Shown: one piece after another, positions 59,476-64,000 of the stretch
How the letters are laid out: every line of letters starts with the position of its first letter
Numbering within the stretch: the first letter of the stretch is position 1
From: Lactuca virosa
Taxonomy: Eukaryota > Streptophyta > Magnoliopsida > Asterales > Asteraceae
DNA length: 64,000 bases
Direction: 5' to 3'
Assembly: GCA_928212115.1 (NCBI GenBank)
Contig: CAKMRJ010005634.1
Span: forward strand, 180,398,194 to 180,462,193
Program-made: the position numbers and the translations under genes
Notes under the pieces: model-generated
The model's input: the letters and a program-made list of their open reading frames with translations, nothing else
Databases searched by the model: none
Told to the model about the DNA's origin: nothing

Positions 59476-59837
59476 TTCATTTATGGAAACTTTTATCAAA
59501 ACTTGATTTCGATTCATGAAACCAATATTATTATTATTATTATTATTATTATTTTTTATCTGTGAGTACTCACCAACTATTTTTATAGTTGATGCTCGTT
59601 TTACATGCTTTTTCAGGAATCATCTAGTAAGAGGCACGTAGAGACACAACACTTGTAGGAGCATTTGCATGTGTGAACTTTTAAATACATTGTAATTTCT
59701 TTTAAAAAGTTGTTCAAACTCATTGTAAATTTGTAATGATTTTTAATACTATGGTTGGTGTTGTCTTTAAACTTTTGCTATGAGACCCTTTGTACTGCCA
59801 CGCCTCGTGTTTCCGCTTTAGCGGGGTGTGACAGAAA

Positions 59838-59855
59838 TGGTATAAGAGCCGAAGG
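59838..59855 (+). promoter_or_regulatory. LARD primer binding site
   Basis: TGGTATAAGAGCCGAAGG begins four bases after the LTR and matches TGGTATCAGAGC, the complement of initiator tRNA-Met, with one change in the first twelve bases. Confidence 0.85.
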
Positions 59856-62800
59856 TTATAGAAAATACCAGTTTTCCTTTGGAGAACCACAAATATAGCC
59901 AAAAATTTTGAAAATGTTTTTAAAATACTGAACATACTACTGGTATAACTAATTCGAGTACACATTATTAGACTTTAATTAAGTATAGCCTGGCCAACTA
60001 TGTTTTAATTAAGGAAAATTAATGCGAGGCTGGAAACGGTTATAGTAGAATTATGTTCAAAACAATTTTCAACTTAAATTTTTGAAAAACAAAATTTTTC
60101 AGTGTGCGTACGGACATTGCATATTATAGGCATTCATCTAGATACACTTAGAAACTAAGTGCACTTTTATAACAATGCCTTTATTTAGAAATAATCTTAT
60201 CCCTTATCAAGTGCTAGGTTAACCACTTAAGTTATATCACTAGCCACTCTAGGAGCAATGCACTTAGTACTGAGAATGAGTATTCCTCGGTAGCTGTTGA
60301 CTTTAGATGTAAGGTTAGTAGCTAGAGATACACTATTAATAATCTTAAGTCGAAACCTATACCAATTATACCTCAGTACCTCTTCATCGTCTTTGTACTA
60401 TAGTTACAACTAGGAAAGCGTTTTGATACCGACACAGATGAAAATTGGAGCATCACGTAAGGAGGTAGATGAGTCTTCACTAAGTAATCACTTGGATACC
60501 ATTGGCAGGCATTCCGGGTTCGATTCACGAGGAGACACGAATGTTTAACCCATACGCGAGACTTCTCTACTACGCTACGAATTTAGCTTTAGGTTGTTTC
60601 CACCTTGAGCTTAAAGCTTAACATAGGATATCCCTTTGACCTCTATAAAAGGTCGGAAATTGCATTGACACTTCAAAAACGTTTTACAAACAATTTTTCT
60701 TGTCCTTTATTTTGGGGAAAAGACATCGTTACTCGCCTTAGTATTTAGGTACGATCAGCTACACTAATCTACCTGTTCCTTCTTAATCTTCCATCAAAAA
60801 TATGTTTCACTTCATCGGTTTTATTTAACTCACTAAAATCTTTTGACAACTTGCTTTAACTCAAGACTTTTCTTCAAAACTCAATTTAACCAATATTGGT
60901 TTTAACCTTGCTATTTCAATTTCATTTCAAATACATTTCAATGGATAGATGTGCTTTTAAGGGCATATAAACCATTTTCAACCTTGCTTACCATTTTGAC
61001 ATGTTTTCGAAAAACATAGAAACATTTTCTTTTATAAAAGTGTTTAAACTCTATGGTATAAAACTTAAACATATGACATTGAAGTTCATATTATATGAAT
61101 AAGTTTCATCGGATATTTCAAACCAGTTTTGTTTTGGCTCTTTTGGCCACTTTCTCATTTCGACATTGTACTTTACTTAAATGTGTTTTCTAGAAACCCA
61201 ACATGGTATTTTTACAACCTTTCAGTTCAGAATTTGTTTACAAGACATCACTAATTCCTACATTTTAAAACTTACCATATTTGTATATTTTATTACAAAT
61301 TAGTTTATATAATTTATAAAGTTTCTAATTTTTACTGCTTGCAAAACATAGTGTTCAATGTTAAATTTCCAGTGATTCACTCTCAACAATGTATAATTAC
61401 TCTTCTAAATATATTGATTCTTTACCTTATCCGTTTTAACTACGGTTGAACTTCAATCTAAAAGGTCAAAGCTATCAGATTTTTCAATTACAAGTTTTAG
61501 TGTTTCTTCTTATTCACAAATGGAGTTTAACTTAATAGATAACTCATAAATATTTAGGAAACACTTTAAAACTCCCACATGTCTATTTAATCATAAATAT
61601 ACATCAACATTTAAGTTTGAAATATATCTCAACCTGGTTTTAAATCTACCTATATGTATTGTTCTTATAATTTTAACAATAGCAATCATTGTCGCCGCTA
61701 TCTCCTTTTCCTTTTCTTTCCCCCGAACTTGATTTCTCTCTCGCTCTCCTTCTGATTTTAGATCTCGCACGCCCATGATAGTAACATAATACATTGTCTA
61801 ACTTTGTTTCTGTCTATTTTGCTTCTCGTGGTATCATGTTCGTACACATACAGACTAGAAGTATACCCTTTCGTTTTGAGCGATTAATATGTGTATAGTC
61901 GTGAGACATAATTTTGATTTAGTCAACTTTGATATATTCAATTACGCCTTTTATCATATACATCTTGTTTTTATTTTGAAACCTACTATAAACAAGTGAT
62001 CCTTATTTACATTTGCTCTTTCGTTCTAAATTCGGAAACTTGATTTAAAATGTAATTTTCATTGTATTTTTCTTACAATTAATACACAAGATCAATACCA
62101 TTGTTCTTATCATTTTTCTAAATCCATAAAATATATGTGAAAGAATACATTTTCTTATGCTTCTTCTTTTGTTTAAATAGATCAAAAGTCTTGAATTTTA
62201 CTATTATATATTCTCTAAATGATTGCTTTTATAGAAACACTAAATTAAGATTCCACTATTTTCAATGATCGATATTTTTACACATTTCTTAAAATAGCAT
62301 TCTACTTTGTAATTTTCAGTGAGTTCCTAAACTCTCAACTTTATTTTCATAAATATTCTGACTCGTAAGCTTGAATTTGTCCTGACTTAGACAATTAGAC
62401 AATTTTTCAAAAGAGTAATCAAAATATTTTTGTATAAATTCCCTTATTGATGACTTAAACTCGTAACCTTAATTAATCTTTATATTATTACTTCGTTTGA
62501 TCGCCATACATGTATTTTCATTATCTTGGAATTGTTACATATTTTAATAATAGTGAGATTAATTATCATTTCTAAACACACATTTTGATAACAGTGAGAT
62601 TTTTATCACTTCTAAACACTTAAAATGCTATCTACACAATATGATTTAATCGCCTCCATTTGCAACATTGACTCTCTAAATATATATATTCTTCGAATAT
62701 AGTTCTATTATTGTAAGAGTAACCGTAGTAGTAATTATAGCCTCGGAGATCCTCAATCATTTTGTAATTTAATTTGTAGACGACACTTAAATAACCTTTA

Positions 62801-63355
62801 CATTGGAGATGTACCAAAACTCGTTGTCTACCCTTAGTATGTTTTTTTTAGGAACTTACCCTCGATCGCTTCCCTTTCATTCGTGTTACCCCTTCTTATT
62901 TGGGAATATATATTTTCCAGATATAGTAGCCAACCCGGAAGTGGACAAATTGTTCCTAATCTCTTCTTTATTAGGCGGCGAATTTACACTTAGTGCTAAT
63001 TTAGAATGCGACTTGAGGATCAATGCGGAATTAACGCTCAATGCAGTTGGTGCTTCAGCAAAACTTATAAAGTTCTTTTAAGTTAGATAATATCTAACTA
63101 GATAATCTTTTCAACTAGGTCGCCATGGTCGGATCATGATTTCCATGATCCTGGTTTCTCGCAATCTAGATAGTAGAACTCGAATTAAGGAAACATTACT
63201 TTGATTATAGTTAAACACTTTGGCTCTTCCCTTGGAGAATTAACCCAAAATAATCAAAGAGTTCTCCAAGTCACCACCTCTCCAATTGTACAATTGCATC
63301 CGGTTGAGTTCTAATAGAATTCGTCACAAATTCAATTTCGGGACAAAATTCTTTT
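59856..63355 (+). other. LARD internal region, non-coding
   Basis: No gypsy domain is recognisable on either strand. The last 30 bp before the polypurine tract (caatttcgggacaaaattct) resemble the tail of gypsy pol genes ending in a '..F.D..L'-type codon run, so the element probably derives from an autonomous gypsy by loss of its coding part. A 92-codon frame at 62,803-63,081 (MEMYQNSLSTL...; later NAELTLNAVGASAKLIKFF) is the longest and has no known motif. Confidence 0.75.
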
Positions 63356-63368
63356 AACCGGGTGAGAC
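63356..63368 (+). promoter_or_regulatory. Weak polypurine tract of the LARD
   Basis: AACCGGGTGAGAC lies directly before the 3' LTR. It is purine-rich with pyrimidine interruptions. Confidence 0.55.
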
Positions 63369-64000
63369 TGTGACAACCGTCAAAATTCGAGTCGGTTCTA
63401 GATTTGACTAGACTTAGTTGCACATATAGGCACAACACATATTAGACTTAGTAATTAGAAGCTAAGTTATAACCTAGTAGAAACTTGGAAACTGATAGAA
63501 ACAATGGATGGTGTACTTAGATTTCACATTGATATGTGAATTCTATAACTACTTAACTGTAGAGACTATCCATATTCGGGTCACTCTTTGACTCGAACAC
63601 CTTTTCATGAATCATATACACACATTATGCACTTGACATAGTAGTAGAAATTAGGTTGGAGCCTTATAGAAACTTAAGTCAATGTGGAAAACTAGGACAA
63701 GTATACTTGATTCCTCAATTTCGCTTGAATCTCGAAATCACTACATAGAATGCCAATAAACCGATAAAATAAGTTACAAATATTATTTATAACTATAAAA
63801 GAGTTATAATACCATAAGATAATTTGAAGTCTCAAAGATTCAATTTATTTTGATATTCAATGTTTAGCAAAATCCGAAAAACCCTAAATACCTAATTTTA
63901 TAAACATTAAACTCAAAAATTATATGAAAATAATTATGAAACTTACAATATCAATTTAAAAATATTAAATTCAGGGAAATATAATCAAGGAAAATAAAAT
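63369..64000 (+). repeat. 3' LTR of the LARD, cut by the window end
   Basis: Starts TGTGACAACCGTC and follows the 5' LTR closely from 56,064 to about 56,695, including gaattctataactacttaac and the aaaaccctaaatacc segment. Confidence 0.92.

Larger units (their letters stand above)
56064..59833 (+). repeat. 5' LTR of the LARD
   Basis: Starts TGCGACAACCGTC (TGTGACAACCGTC in the 3' copy) and ends GCGGGGTGTGACA. The five bases before it are ATAAG, half of a target duplication whose partner is outside the window. Promoter signals lie at 56,790-57,000. Internal tandem repeats occur at about 58,770-59,030 and 59,290-59,475. A hairpin CCGCT-TT-AGCGG (59,813-59,824) precedes the end. Frames in it (for example 57,966-58,193 and 58,738-58,998) have no recognisable motif. 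Confidence 0.88.
56064..64000 (+). mobile_element. Large non-autonomous LTR retrotransposon (LARD-type), right end outside window
   Basis: A 5' LTR of 3770 bp (56,064-59,833) is followed by a tRNA-Met primer site, a 3535-bp internal region and the first 632 bp of a 3' LTR (63,369-64,000). The two LTR starts are nearly identical: about 16 mismatches counted by eye over 632 bp. The internal region encodes no gag, protease, RT or integrase that I can recognise. LTRs above 3 kb with a 3.5-kb non-coding interior match the LARD class described in grasses. It would rely on a gypsy element for its proteins. Confidence 0.88.

Noticed and set aside
60510..60535. tRNA or SINE suggested by the B-box-like GGGTTCGATTC
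   Set aside because: No A box at the right distance and no tail; it lies within the non-coding interior of the LARD.

Overview
This is nuclear DNA of a flowering plant. It is AT-rich, long runs have no coding potential, and transposable elements are packed into one another. It holds Ty1/copia and Ty3/gypsy retrotransposons with tRNA-Met primer sites, CACTA, hAT and Mutator-like non-autonomous elements, tRNA-derived SINEs and long (TA)n tracts. The LTR repertoire makes me think of Asteraceae, possibly lettuce (Lactuca). That is a guess from memory, not a result. I recognise no intact host protein gene, no rRNA or tRNA gene, no CRISPR array and no bacterial or organellar gene. The only host-gene candidate is a set of exon-like segments on the minus strand at 54.8-55.6 kb.

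Layout. 0-5.3 kb: a CACTA terminus, a decayed copia pol fragment split by a hAT-type MITE, and the LTR and 3' part of a minus-strand copia element. 5.3-13.8 kb: AT-rich DNA, a hAT-like derivative with three internal repeats, foldback elements, a SINE, CACTA-type subterminal repeats, an 860-bp almost G-free CCA tract, a 1.1-kb array of short palindromes and a MITE with a 10-bp target duplication. 13.8-18.1 kb: unrecognised gene-like DNA, a small hairpin array and a solo gypsy LTR. 18.1-25.9 kb: one complete but dead copia element with matching target duplications. 25.9-34 kb: a 'gcatc'-rich repeat array, a Mutator-like MITE, a solo gypsy LTR inside a CACTA derivative, and a second partial copy of the same derivative. 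34-49 kb: a nest of gypsy LTRs, a gypsy integrase/chromodomain remnant, and three further minus-strand copia pieces. 49-56 kb: a promoter-like stretch, a SINE, a 1.6-kb Mutator-like long-TIR element, a foldback MITE within (TA)n, and the candidate host exons. 56-64 kb: a large non-autonomous LTR element of LARD type, with a 3.77-kb LTR, a 3.5-kb internal region without recognisable gag-pol, and the start of its 3' LTR at the window edge.

Nothing here looks functional as a set of cooperating genes. The most interesting pattern is a 15-nt odd-length palindrome architecture. It recurs with different arm sequences in three separate LTR-retrotransposon groups: the copia leader, one gypsy LTR group and a second gypsy LTR subgroup. 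The complete copia element and the LARD give the clearest structural annotation. Nested insertions with target duplications let part of the insertion order be read directly.
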